Assembly: GCA_009829735.1 (NCBI GenBank)
Contig: CM020619.1
Location: 8,670,375 to 8,734,374 of the forward strand
Origin: Pyropia yezoensis
Lineage: Eukaryota > Rhodophyta > Bangiophyceae > Bangiales > Bangiaceae
DNA: 64,000 nt
Reading direction: 5' to 3'
The notes under the pieces were generated by a model. It did not search any database, was not told the origin of the DNA, and saw only the letters and a program-made list of their open reading frames with translations. Below are positions 9,674-19,800 of the stretch, piece by piece. Both the position numbers and the translations under genes were made by a program. Numbering within the stretch: the stretch's first letter is position 1; every line of letters starts with the position of its first letter.

Positions 9674-12600
9674 CTGACCGGTGGGTTGTAAGAGCTTCAT
9701 GTAGCAACCCAGCCGGTACCGGCTGAGGCTGTTCCGGCTTCGGAGCAGGTGTGACATCATTCACACTGATGCGTTGGATCTCCGTATCGGAGTGTAAGAT
9801 AACAGAGTGGTCATCTCTGTGGAGAATCTGGTACGGTCCCTTGACCGGTTGCATGAGCTTGTTCCCCCGGAACTTCTGGTGTCTGATGTAGACCCAGTCA
9901 CCTGTCATCAGGGTTGCGTTGCGCACCCGTAACCGGGCGTCGAAGTTCTTCTTATATCGAAGTTGTGTTCTGTCAAGGGCACCCTTGAGCTTAGGAATCA
10001 TCCACGATAGCTTGGCCAACCAAGCTAGGTGGATACGTTCGGCCCGTCGGCCCTTCGGTGTATCATACCGAGTGCACCTGCCGGGTGGCAGCGTCAGGTT
10101 ACCGACGCCTAGTGGCATGACCCACTCCAGCGGAGCGATGTTTGTGCTCCGATGCGGCCTGGCATTGTATGCCAGGGTGAGTACGGACAGAAGCCTGTCC
10201 CAAGTGTTCGTGTGCTCTGCCACGTAGCACTGTAGCATCTTGACGATGGTGCGGTTGAACCGCTCCACCTGCCCGTTGGTTTGCGGGTGGTAGTCGGATG
10301 CCCGACGTGGTTCGATACCGAACATGCCCAAGACCTTAGTGCAGAATGCTGACGTAAGGTTTGCTCCGTTGTCGGAGAGGAGTTGCTTCATGACTCCGTA
10401 TGCACTGATCCAGTGGTCAACCACTGCGTTCATGATGGTGTATGCCGTATCATTCGGGATGGCTGCCGCTCGTGACAGCTTAGTGAAGCGGTCAGACATG
10501 ACCAGGATGTACCTGTTCCCTTCTTCCGTTACCGGAAGTGGCCCGAGTATGTCGATAGCGACTTGCTCGTTGGGCCCATCGGGTGGGAATAGCTTCATGG
10601 CAGACGCCTGCCTATGTAGACTCATGCGGTTACGCGCACAGGGGTGGCATCCTCTTACGTGGTCGACCACGTCGACGGCCATTGCTGGCCAGTAGAAGAA
10701 CCTTCGCATTGCTGCGAACATACGTGAACCCCCCGGGTGTCCGGCTGTGGGGTTCTCGTGTTCTCGTTCCATGACGGCTTGCCGTAAGGACACGGGAACC
10801 ACGACTTGATGTCGTCCATCGGCGGGTGCCCGCCGGTATATGAGTCCGTCTTCGTTCTCGGAGAAGATGCCGGCCGTACCGGCCAGGAGGTTAGCGCGAT
10901 GACGTCTACAGTCGTCGTCATTGGCTTGTGCCTCGCGGAAGTCCGCGAGGGTTAGTGGGCATGCTCGGTGTGCCATGGTATGGTCAACCATACCTTGGGT
11001 AGCGTTACCCACCATGCAGACCGGTACCACCGGGATGTCCTCGTCCACCGGGCGGGTATCCCCGCTCGGGGTGTCGAGTCGAGACAATGCGTCTCCGAGA
11101 TGGTGGGTTGACCCAGCCTTATACACGGTACGGTAGTCGTACTCGGCCATTTTTAGCCTCCATCGGGCTAGCCTCCCATGGCTATCGGAATCCTTGTCAC
11201 CAAGGTTGAGGAGCCATCGTAGGGGTTCGTGGTCGGACCTCACGATGAACCTGGAGCCCTCCAGGTATGGACGGAGCAGTTGCACTGCCCATATAACTCC
11301 GAGGCATTCACGCTCGGTGGCACTATAGTTACGCTCAGCCGGGTTGAGTGTCCGGCTGAAGTATCCTACCGGACGTAGGTCCGGGATAACGTTATCGGTA
11401 CCGATCAACGTCTCTCCCTGTAACAGGGTGCATCCCACTTGTGTATCGCATGCATCGACATCGATGACGAGGGTACCCCGTCGGTGCGGTAACGCAAGGA
11501 CGGGTGGGGATAGTAGGGCTCGCTTCAGCGACTCGAATGCCTCCTCTTAGCTAGGCGAAGGGGGTTGGAGTACCTTGGGCAGGGTACTGCTCGTAAGAAC
11601 CGTTAACGGTTTAGCTATCCGAGCGAAGTCCTTGACGAACCGTCGGTATACATTGCACATTCCCAGGAAGCTCTTGAGCTGTGTCTGGGTGTTAGGGAAC
11701 CGGGCATCCCGGAGTGCCCGGGTATTGGCTTCGAGTACCCCTAGTTTACCAGGGGTTATCTGGTGGCCCAGATACTCGACCGTCTGTTGGAAGAAGGCGC
11801 ACTTCTTCAGACGCAGGGTTACCCCGGCGTTCCGCAAGAGGGTGAGTACCTCGTCCACATGTTGCACATGGTCATCCATGTTACGCGAGAAGACGATAAC
11901 GTCATCGAGGTACACTAGGCAGTAACGCCACTTCACCCCCGACAGTATAATGTCGATAGCCCGCTGGAATGTAGCGGGGGCGTTGGACAATCCGAAGGGC
12001 ATCCTTAGGAACTCGTACACTCCACTGTGACAGACGAATGCCGTCTTGGGGATATCCTCGTCCGCCACCGGGATCTGCCAGTATCCGGCATTGCAGTCGA
12101 TGGTGGTAAACACCGTAGCTTCCCCCAGGGAGTCGATGCATTCATCCATCCTTGGTAAAGGGTATGAGTCTTTCTTGGTAACCAAGTTGAGGCGTCGATA
12201 ATCGATGCAAAACCGAGGGGTTTGATCCTTCTTCGGTACGATAACGACTGGGGCACCCCACTCCGACATCGAAGGTCGGATCACCTTAGCTTCACTCATC
12301 CTCTTTTCTTCTCCATCAACGATCTCTCGTTGCATAGGTCCCGCTCGGTGCGGTTGTGACCGGGCGGGGCGTGCGCCTGGTACCAGGTCTATACGATGCT
12401 GGGTTGCCCCAATGGTACACAAGGCTCCGCCTGTCCACATGACGTCATGCTTTCTTAACATCCGTCGTACCCCTTCGGCTACCGAAGGGGGAAGGTGGTC
12501 GAGGTCAGCCTCAGCCAGTGCCTTCAATGCTTCTTGGTCCTTCGGCGGAATATCCGCCGGTAATGATGGTCGACTAGGCTTCCCGTCATCGGGTTGCTGT

Positions 12601-13649
12601 CGCTCGGTGGTCTCGGCGACCGCCAGCACCTCAAGTGGGTCCACTTGACCTTCCTTGTCAGGGGTAAGGATATCTCCTTCGTAGAGCTCGGCAATCCCGA
12701 GGATAGTTCCCTTCGGGAGGGTGACTGCCTTACGGCGATAGTTCGCCATCACTAGGAGGGACGACCCTCCTGATGGGAGGTCTATGAGACCGTTGGCCAT
12801 GGTCAACACATGGCGCTTGTACGTCCGCAGGTTGGACTTGACTCTGCAGATGCCTGCGAGGTCACAGTTAACCGGGAGGACTGTCTCCGACAACGGCTCA
12901 AAGCGAGTTCGCTTGGCCAACCGAAGTGTCTTCGGCTCGACACTTGCGTACACCTCAGCCACGTTAACGTGGCTCCCTTGTAGCGTCAGGTCCCTGACGA
13001 TAGCCGTGTGTCCTCGCTTCGTCCCGTCGGCTTCTTGAAGCTCGACGGTCCTCCGGCCTGGCCGGATTGCATCAACGTGAACGTTGATGAAGGTGCACCC
13101 CAGTATGCAGGGCACCGATAGGGTCTCACACACCAGGAAGTCGACTTCCGTGGTGAGTTCCTCGATGGTAACCCGCAGCGACATCGCTGCGGTCGTACGA
13201 ATGAGGCGACCATTCGCGTCCTTGATGGTGGGTCCCCGAGTCACTCTGACTCGCGGAAGCCACTTGTCCGGGAGGGTATCCTTCCGGATAAGGTTGGGTC
13301 CAGCCCCTGTATCCAGTACAGGGTAGTACGATCGTGTCGACTGGGGGTCAACCCCCAGTGTGGCTGATACCTTGAAGTTCTCCAAGGTAAACAGCACGTG
13401 GCCTACACCGATATCCGGTGTAGCTCGGGCATCCTGAACAGGGCCCTTGTCTGGTTCCATGTGACGGGGCTTCCCGTCCTCTCCTCCCAACCTTGGTGGT
13501 TGGTCATCAATCCCCTGACGCCGTGTCGTCGGGGCCGGAAGGTGTACCCGGGGGTTGATGCGGCGTCGGCTCAACCGCGCTCTCCGTGGGGCTTTCCCCG
13601 CGGTACTCCGGGGTGGCTTGCTTGGGTTACCCCAGCGCCCTCCGGTCAT
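9674..13649 (-). pseudogene. pol of Ty3 element 2, one nonsense codon, truncated
   Basis: ATG at 13649, 8 nt after the gag stop and in another frame. Domains in order: aspartic protease with V-L-D-T-G-A-G (around 13305-13313), reverse transcriptase with F-C-I-D-Y-R-R-L-N and Y-L-D-D (11901-11912), RNase H, HHCC zinc domain (C-H-P-C-A-R-N), integrase core with A-I-D-I-L-G-P, L-S-D-N-G and Q-V-E-R-F. A single TAA (11547-11549) splits the frame between the RT connection and RNase H. The frame is otherwise continuous for about 1325 codons. It stops being element sequence at 9674, where the reading frame runs into the LTR of element 1. A chromodomain, if present, was removed by that junction. The enzymes would copy and insert the element. 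Confidence 0.88.
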
Positions 13650-13657
13650 CCTTCCTC

Positions 13658-15841
13658 TTACTCGTTTCCCGCCCTTGGTAGGGTGCTGTCCGCCGGGACA
13701 TCCGGCTGAGGAGGTGCCTCCTCGACGGCCAGTACTCCACCTGGAGCTGGCTGCCTACCCGGTGCGGGTCCGGGTGCTCCGGTGGGATACCCCCCGGTGG
13801 ATGCCTTGCGTTGCGCCGCTGCCCGCCGAGACTCCTCGGGGATGAGTGGGCAGGAAGACACCCAGTGCTGGGGATCCCCACACAACATACATCCGGACGT
13901 GCCGGTCCCTCCTTGAGTTCGCATCGGGGTAGCCCCGTAGCTGCGGTTGCCTCCCTCGGGCGCCCGAGTGCCTGCTCCCTGGTAGGCCTTGGGTCCTTGG
14001 GTCAACCGGAACATGGACTCCCCCAACCGGTTGGGTCGGCCCGCAATCTGCGGAGGTGCCTCCGTACGTACTGCCCATGTAGGCAGGGGCTGGTGGGAAT
14101 TACCCGTAACCGGGGCATACCCCGTTGTCCGCACATACGGGACGCGCCGTCCCGCTCCCTCGTTGACCTGGAACTGGGTCCCAGCCGGGGCGATGTACGC
14201 TACCGTACCGTGCTCATCAATCACCGGCGTAGCCGGTAGCAGCAGGTGGCCCTGCTGGTCAACTAGAGGTTCATCCTCGCCCGTAGGGGTATGTTCGGTC
14301 GCCACCAGTACTGGTGCGGCCTTACGTTCCACCTTCTCTTGCCTCGGTACCGGGGTAAGATTGAGCTTGCTCCCCTCACCCTTGGGCTTTGAGGCCAGAG
14401 CACACTCCGGGTGTAGAACCCGGTAGGCGTCCCCTAGGGACTTGCACATATGCATCAGTCGACTGAAGTTCGTCCGTGCCGTGTTGGCTCCCCGTGCGGA
14501 TATCCGCACGTAGTTGGGTACTCCTGCGAACAGGATGGCCCGTAGTTCCCCTTCTCCGAGGAGCTTCCCCAGCTCGTAGTCGAGCTCTTGAATCCGTCGT
14601 CCGAACATCTCCTCATCCTCCCAGCTCTGGGCGGTGGCAGTGCGCAGGGCCCGGTAGTGGTCCTCGCACTTGTCCTCACTGAGGTAGCTGCTAAGCAGCT
14701 CCTTCAGTATACCACGGTAGTCCATGGGGGTGGCTGCGACCCTCATTCCCGGCATCGGGGATGCCTGGCGAAGAATGCCTCGCACCCGTTCATCAACAAA
14801 GAAAGGGAGGATCTCCAGGGCCAGCCCCTCGTTAACGAGGGCCTTGTCCGCGGCTGCCTTGAAGCTAGTCAAGAAGCCGATGACTGCCAACGGGCGCCCG
14901 TTCGGCCCTCCGAACATAGGGACTCCCTTCGTAAGGGTCTGCATAGAGCGAATCGCTCGGTGCGACGTATTACGCATCGATTCCGATACGGTGGTAGATC
15001 GGTCCTCCAAACGATAACGTTCGGGAGTCAGTACCGACCTGAAGACTTCGTTGACGATCTCCGTGCCAGCGTCCTGGATATCCAGTCGCTTAGCCAGTTG
15101 ATGAGCAAACTCATCGGACTCCATCCGCTTCAGTAGGCTCGCAGTGACCTGCGCGGTCATAGCTTCCACCACTGAAGATGGTACTTCAGGCGTCGGCACC
15201 TCGGGAACCCGAGTTGCCTGGCCTCCTTCGTCGTGGGGATACTGTGAGAGGGTACCCCCTCCGCCAATAACCGACTCTCCACCGGCGTAAGTATCCGCCG
15301 GGTCGTGTCCGCGGAGTCCGCTTCGGGTGCTCCGAGCGTATCGCTCCGTGTGGCTCCGTTCCAACTCTGCCGACGAGTCGGATCCATACCCCATTGTGTC
15401 CGGGGGTTGTCCAGGAGTAGCCACACCGGGGTTGACCCTGGTGGACTCCGAAAGTAGTCCGGCCGGTTCGAACCGTACCGGTGTGGGAGGAACACGTCGG
15501 GGTCCCGTCGTGTGGCGTGTTGACATCAACACGGCCATTGCGTCCTCCGTCCGCTCTTGGCGAGCGTCGAGTCCGGAAAACCAGGCCTCGATGCGGGCCA
15601 ATGATGCCATCAGGGAATCCCCTGGTGAAGGAGGCGGCGGAGTGAGGTCGGTCGACGACAGTTGAGGCGGGCCCCCGCCTCCTGCCGTCCGAGCCGTGCC
15701 AAACGTCGATCCGGCACCTGAGAGCATTGGCGTCTCAATGTTGTCGATCGGGTTCCCGATCTCGGTTCCCGTAGTCACCTCCGGGGTCGGCGTCGACGCC
15801 GATCCGTCATCTTGAACGTTCCCCGTCTCTTGGGTAGACAT
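13658..15841 (-). CDS. gag of Ty3 element 2
   Basis: 727 residues. The first true ATG is at 15841 (M-S-T-Q-E-T-G). The N-terminal 250 residues are polar and Pro/Gly/Thr-rich. The gag core is around residues 270-470 (V-N-E-G-L-A-L-E-I-L-P-F-F and a capsid-like helix-rich stretch). A CCHC zinc knuckle (C-M-L-C-G-D-P-Q-H-W-V-S-S-C) is near the C-terminus (about 13850-13895). It forms the RNA-packaging particle. Gag and pol are separate ORFs in different frames with an 8-nt gap, so pol would need reinitiation or frameshifting. The DNA is extremely rich in short perfect inverted repeats (see findings). Confidence 0.88.
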   Translation of the reverse strand: MSTQETGNVQDDGSASTPTPEVTTGTEIGNPIDNIETPMLSGAGSTFGTARTAGGGGPPQLSSTDLTPPPPSPGDSLMASLARIEAWFSGLDARQERTEDAMAVLMSTRHTTGPRRVPPTPVRFEPAGLLSESTRVNPGVATPGQPPDTMGYGSDSSAELERSHTERYARSTRSGLRGHDPADTYAGGESVIGGGGTLSQYPHDEGGQATRVPEVPTPEVPSSVVEAMTAQVTASLLKRMESDEFAHQLAKRLDIQDAGTEIVNEVFRSVLTPERYRLEDRSTTVSESMRNTSHRAIRSMQTLTKGVPMFGGPNGRPLAVIGFLTSFKAAADKALVNEGLALEILPFFVDERVRGILRQASPMPGMRVAATPMDYRGILKELLSSYLSEDKCEDHYRALRTATAQSWEDEEMFGRRIQELDYELGKLLGEGELRAILFAGVPNYVRISARGANTARTNFSRLMHMCKSLGDAYRVLHPECALASKPKGEGSKLNLTPVPRQEKVERKAAPVLVATEHTPTGEDEPLVDQQGHLLLPATPVIDEHGTVAYIAPAGTQFQVNEGAGRRVPYVRTTGYAPVTGNSHQPLPTWAVRTEAPPQIAGRPNRLGESMFRLTQGPKAYQGAGTRAPEGGNRSYGATPMRTQGGTGTSGCMLCGDPQHWVSSCPLIPEESRRAAAQRKASTGGYPTGAPGPAPGRQPAPGGVLAVEEAPPQPDVPADSTLPRAGNE

Positions 15842-16050
15842 AGTCACAATCAGTCAACCGACGTAACAATCACCACGAATAAGAGAGCGAGGGGGTAGAT
15901 TGGGGAGAGTAACAGTAGATCACAGTCAAAGGTAAAAACTCAACACAATCGATCAGGTCGCAACATCACGAGTACAAGAAAAGGACCGGATCCCTATCCG
16001 TGTGCCAGGGCCGAAGACGGCATCACCACAAGGGTGACGGAAACCCGTCC
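15842..16050 (-). other. Untranslated leader of Ty3 element 2
   Basis: About 210 bp between the primer-binding site and the gag ATG. It is A-rich on the + strand and lacks long ORFs. A genomic-RNA packaging signal would be expected here. None can be recognised by eye. Confidence 0.5.
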
Positions 16051-16065
16051 CCTGCTGCTCCACCA
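16051..16065 (-). promoter_or_regulatory. Primer-binding site of Ty3 element 2
   Basis: Read on the minus strand, TGGTGGAGCAGCAGG starts one base inside the LTR end. It is complementary to a tRNA 3' end that finishes in ...CTGCTCCACCA. The matching tRNA species could not be named from memory. Confidence 0.65.
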
Positions 16066-16066
16066 A

Positions 16067-16429
16067 TGTAGCACAATAGGGATCCGTCGCACGTCCACTC
16101 TCAGGGAACACTCACCAAGGGGGATCGGCACCAACGTCACCGGGAGGCCAAGGTTGCTGTCCTTGGAGCGCAAGCCACGGGACCAAGATGGGAGCCCAGA
16201 TGGGAGGGGTTTGTTGTTCTACCTTGGCCGGCGGTGGATTCGCCGCCGGCCCCCACGTTATAAACCCTCGGAGACACTACTAACTACCCTCCACCCCAAG
16301 ATGCAAGTCCCTCTGGTCATACGTAACTTATAGATACCGTGACCAGTACGAACTATCAAATTGAAAGTTAAGGGTTAGAAGTAGCCCCCCTAATATTAGG
16401 GTTACAATACGGCCAACCATATTGCTACA
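16067..16429 (-). repeat. 5' LTR of Ty3 element 2
   Basis: 363 bp with perfect 7-bp terminal inverted repeats (TGTAGCA at 16067 and TGCTACA at 16423-16429 on the + strand). It contains a minus-strand TATA box at 16258-16264. Seven bases downstream is a strong hairpin (16226-16251, 9-bp GC stem, 8-nt loop), which would lie at or near the transcription start. Confidence 0.8.
16258..16264 (-). promoter_or_regulatory. TATA box in LTR of Ty3 element 2
   Basis: Minus-strand TTTATAA within the LTR. It is correctly placed to drive minus-strand transcription towards gag. Confidence 0.5.
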
Positions 16430-16580
16430 CCTCCCCGCGACAGCAGGTTGCCCCCCCACGCCGTGGCCGCCCCGTCGCAGGCGATGCCAGCCCTGCTGCG
16501 CACTCCCCCTCGTCGCCACCCGCAGCCGCGCTACGCTGCAGCGACAGCCCGGGCTATGACGGGTCCGTCCCCTGGTAGCC
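16430..16580. other. Spacer between Ty3 element 2 and copia element
   Basis: About 150 bp of GC-rich host sequence. I see no gene in it. Confidence 0.6.
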
Positions 16581-16585
16581 GTTGC
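16581..16585. repeat. Target-site duplication of copia element, left
   Basis: GTTGC immediately before the LTR, matching GTTGC at 21403-21407 after the other LTR. A 5-bp duplication is standard for Ty1/copia integrase. Confidence 0.9.
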
Positions 16586-16804
16586 TGTTCCAGTGCAAAG
16601 TTGGCGCGTTGCCTTCATTCATTGGGGACCACGCCGGTCCCACGTCGTGGCCTTAAGGGCCCTACACGCACTCGGAATCCAGACCGGATCGACCGCCCGT
16701 TAGGCCGGTCGATCACACATACCTAAATCTGACAGGGACACTCTGTCCCGCCGCGGGGCCACGGGGCCGTACCGACCGTACCCCAGGGTACGCTCTCCCC
16801 GACA
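16586..16804 (-). repeat. 3' LTR of copia element
   Basis: 219 bp, TGTTCC...GACA ends on the + strand. It contains a 9-bp-stem hairpin (GATCGACCG at 16687-16695 with CGGTCGATC at 16706-16714) and a 6-bp one (GGGACA-CTC-TGTCCC). Ten bases next to its inner end (16805-16814) read as a polypurine tract on the minus strand (GTGGGGGAG). Confidence 0.93.
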
Positions 16805-16829
16805 CTCCCCCACGGCAACGGGGCCCCCT

Positions 16830-19800
16830 CTACTCACCAAGGGGAGAGGTCACTCTCACACCCAGACCTTCACGGAAACGGATGAAGGCGTCACGGGCGA
16901 GGGCCTTGGTCAAACCGTCAGCCAGCTGCTCGGTCGACGGCACGTAGCGCACTACTACTTGCTGCTTCTCGACGCAGTCGCGGATCAGGTGGTAGCACAC
17001 ATCGACGTGCTTGGTCCGGGAGCTCATCCCCGCGTTGGTAGCCATGGCGATGCACGCCTGCTTGTCCTCGTTAAGAGTGACAGGCCCGGCGTACTCCCCC
17101 AGATCACCCACCTGCCGACGCAGCCACAGGCTATCCTTTACGGCCTCGGCCGCCGCGATGTACTCCGCGGCAGCCGTCGAGGTAGCCACCAGTCGCTGCA
17201 TCCGGCTGCGCCACGATATCGCGGCGCCGTTGAGGGTGAATACAAAGCCGGTGGTGGCTTTGCGGGTGGCCTTGTCGCCCGCGAAGTCTGAGTCAACCCA
17301 TCCCTCCATAGGATGGCCCTCGCCGTATACGAGGCCCATGTCGAGGGTCCCCCGTAAGTAGCGGAGCACCCCTTTCGCTGCTCGCCAGTCCACCTCCGTG
17401 GGCGCCGACATACGTCGGGCCAGCCGCCCAACAGCGAAGGCAATGTCGGGCCGCGTCTGGTTACTGATGTACATTAGCGACCCCACGAGCTCGGCAAACC
17501 GGTTACCGTCAGGGAGCTGCTCACCGCCTCCCAGCTCGCAGCCTGGCACCATCGGTGTGTGGTTCGGCTTGCAGTCCCACATGTCAAAGTCCTTGAGGAG
17601 GTCAGTGATGTGCCGGGGGTTGGACAGTGAGATGGTACCCGCCGCCCGGTCCTGCACCACCTTCATGCCCAGGAAGGACTTCACCTCCCCCATGTCGCGC
17701 ACCTCGAAGTGTTGCGAGATGCGGGCCTTGACCTCCAGTACCGCCGCGAGGTCGGGGCCGGCCGTGATGATGTCGTCGACATGAACCTCCACGAACACCG
17801 GGTGGCCGTCGACCACAAATAGGTAGAGGCACTTGTCCGCGGACGAGTTGTTGCCCCCCTCATCAACCACCTTCCCATCAAGGTGTTTACCCCAGAGGTT
17901 GCCCGCCTGCTTCGTCCCATACATTGCCATGCGCAGTAGGGCATCCTCGCCGGCATCTTCAAAGCCTTCGGGGATGACAATGTAGACTTCCATATCCATG
18001 GGGGCGTTGAGGAACGCCGTCTTCACGTCCAAGTGGTGCACATGCCAGTTCCCCACCGCCGCCGCGGCAAACAGTGCCCGTGTGGTAGCGGCTGCCGGCA
18101 TGGGCGCCCACGACTCCCGGAAGTCCTTGCCCGGCGTCTGCCGGTTACCCTGTCCCACCAGGCGGCACTTCGCACGCTCCATCACCCCGGCCTGTTCAGC
18201 CTTGTACTCGAATCGTACATGGGTGCGCAGGCGACGTGCACCCGGCGGCGCCTTCTGCTTCACCCACACCTTGTGGTCGACCATGGACTTCCGCTCCGCG
18301 TTCAGGGCCTCCTCCCAGAGGGGCCAGTCCTCACGTCGCATGGCCTCCTTGACGCTCTTGGGTGCGGGCGGTAGGTCATGGACCAACACGGGTCTCATGG
18401 CGGACCCCTGGTCACCCACCTCAACAGCATTGGTGGAGGCACTTCCACCACTCTGGCCATACCGGCTAGGGGCGGCCCTCGTCCGTGTTGGGTAGCGCTC
18501 CTCAATCTCATCCTCCTCGCTGGAGGACCCTTCCTCATCAGCCATTGCCCCTGTCACCATCCTGGCCGCATCAATGGCAGCCTGGACGTCGGGGGTAACA
18601 GGGGCTGTCCCCATACGTCGGCTGCTTCCGCCAGAGGATGAGGGCGTCAGCGTAGGGGTGCCGCGGCTCGAGGGAGTAGAAGAGTGTCGGGGTACGTCGG
18701 CCACGAGCTGGGTCTCGTCTGCGCCCACATCATCTGCCCAGCGTACCTCCCGAGACGGGATCGCTGTCGGGGCCTCGTCAAAGGCCACATCCCGGCGCAC
18801 GACTACCGTCTTGGTGTCGCTCAACAGGACTTGGTACGCCCGCCCCCCCGGTGCGTAGCCGACCATCTTGCCGACGACCGTACGCGGTTGCATGCCCTTG
18901 TGCTGTTTCAGTGGCTTTAGTGCGTACGCCGTGCTTCCCCAGACAGCCATGCCTGACACGTCAGGGCGCTCCCCGGTAAACGCCTCCCAGGGCGTCATGT
19001 CCAGCCCCTCCTTGGGGGACCGATTTATCACAAAGATGGCCACCACCGCGGCCTCCGCCCACAGCTCCTCCTCGAAACCCGCCTCGGCTAGCGCCGCCCG
19101 CACACGCTCCTTGACAGTGCGGTTGACTCTCTCGGCCTTTCCGTTGCTCTCAGGACTGTACGGGGGGGTGACCTCGTGGTCAATGCCCCTCTTCCCGCAC
19201 CAAGCGAGAAGCCGTGGCGTTACAAACTCCCTGGCACCACCAAACCGGGTCCGCTTCAACTTCTTGCCGCACCGCCGCTCCAGCTCGGGGATCTTTCCCA
19301 TAAGCACCCATCCCGTGTTGCTCTTAGCACGGATGGGTACACCCATAGCCAGACCGGTGCTATCCTCATACATCATCATGAGGTAGCGCGCTCCACCAAT
19401 GGACGGCACGAAGGGACCAGTGATTTCAACGTGTAGGAGTTCCATGACGGCCGTCTTAGAGTTCGACACCGGGAAGGGGGCGCGTGTCATTTTGCCCTCC
19501 ACACAGGGGCGGCACAACGCACCTGCCACCCGATCCGGCGTCACTTCGTTGGGCGGCATGCCGTCCACCATCCCGGCTACCTTCTTCAGGTTCGAGTAGC
19601 CCAAGCGGAAGAACCGCCGATGCCAGACTGTAGCCGTACCCGATACGGGCGCCGAGGCCATCATAGCCTCCTTACCGGCACATCGTCCGCCCATGGTGTA
19701 CTGCCCGTTGTCGTGGAGCTCCCCCATGGCGTCCGATCGGCCAATCACAGCGGGAGTGGCCACAGCCCCCGCGTCATCAAAGATGTAGCACTGGCGGTGG

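Larger units (their letters stand above)
9674..16429 (-). mobile_element. Ty3/gypsy element 2, 3' end lost
   Basis: A minus-strand element with, from right to left, 5' LTR, primer-binding site, leader, gag ORF and pol ORF. Its pol is cut at 9674 by the 3' LTR of element 1, so its own 3' LTR is absent here. Part of its gag occurs a second time at 1-1064. Apart from one in-frame stop in pol, its ORFs are open over 6 kb, so the copy is young. Confidence 0.9.
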
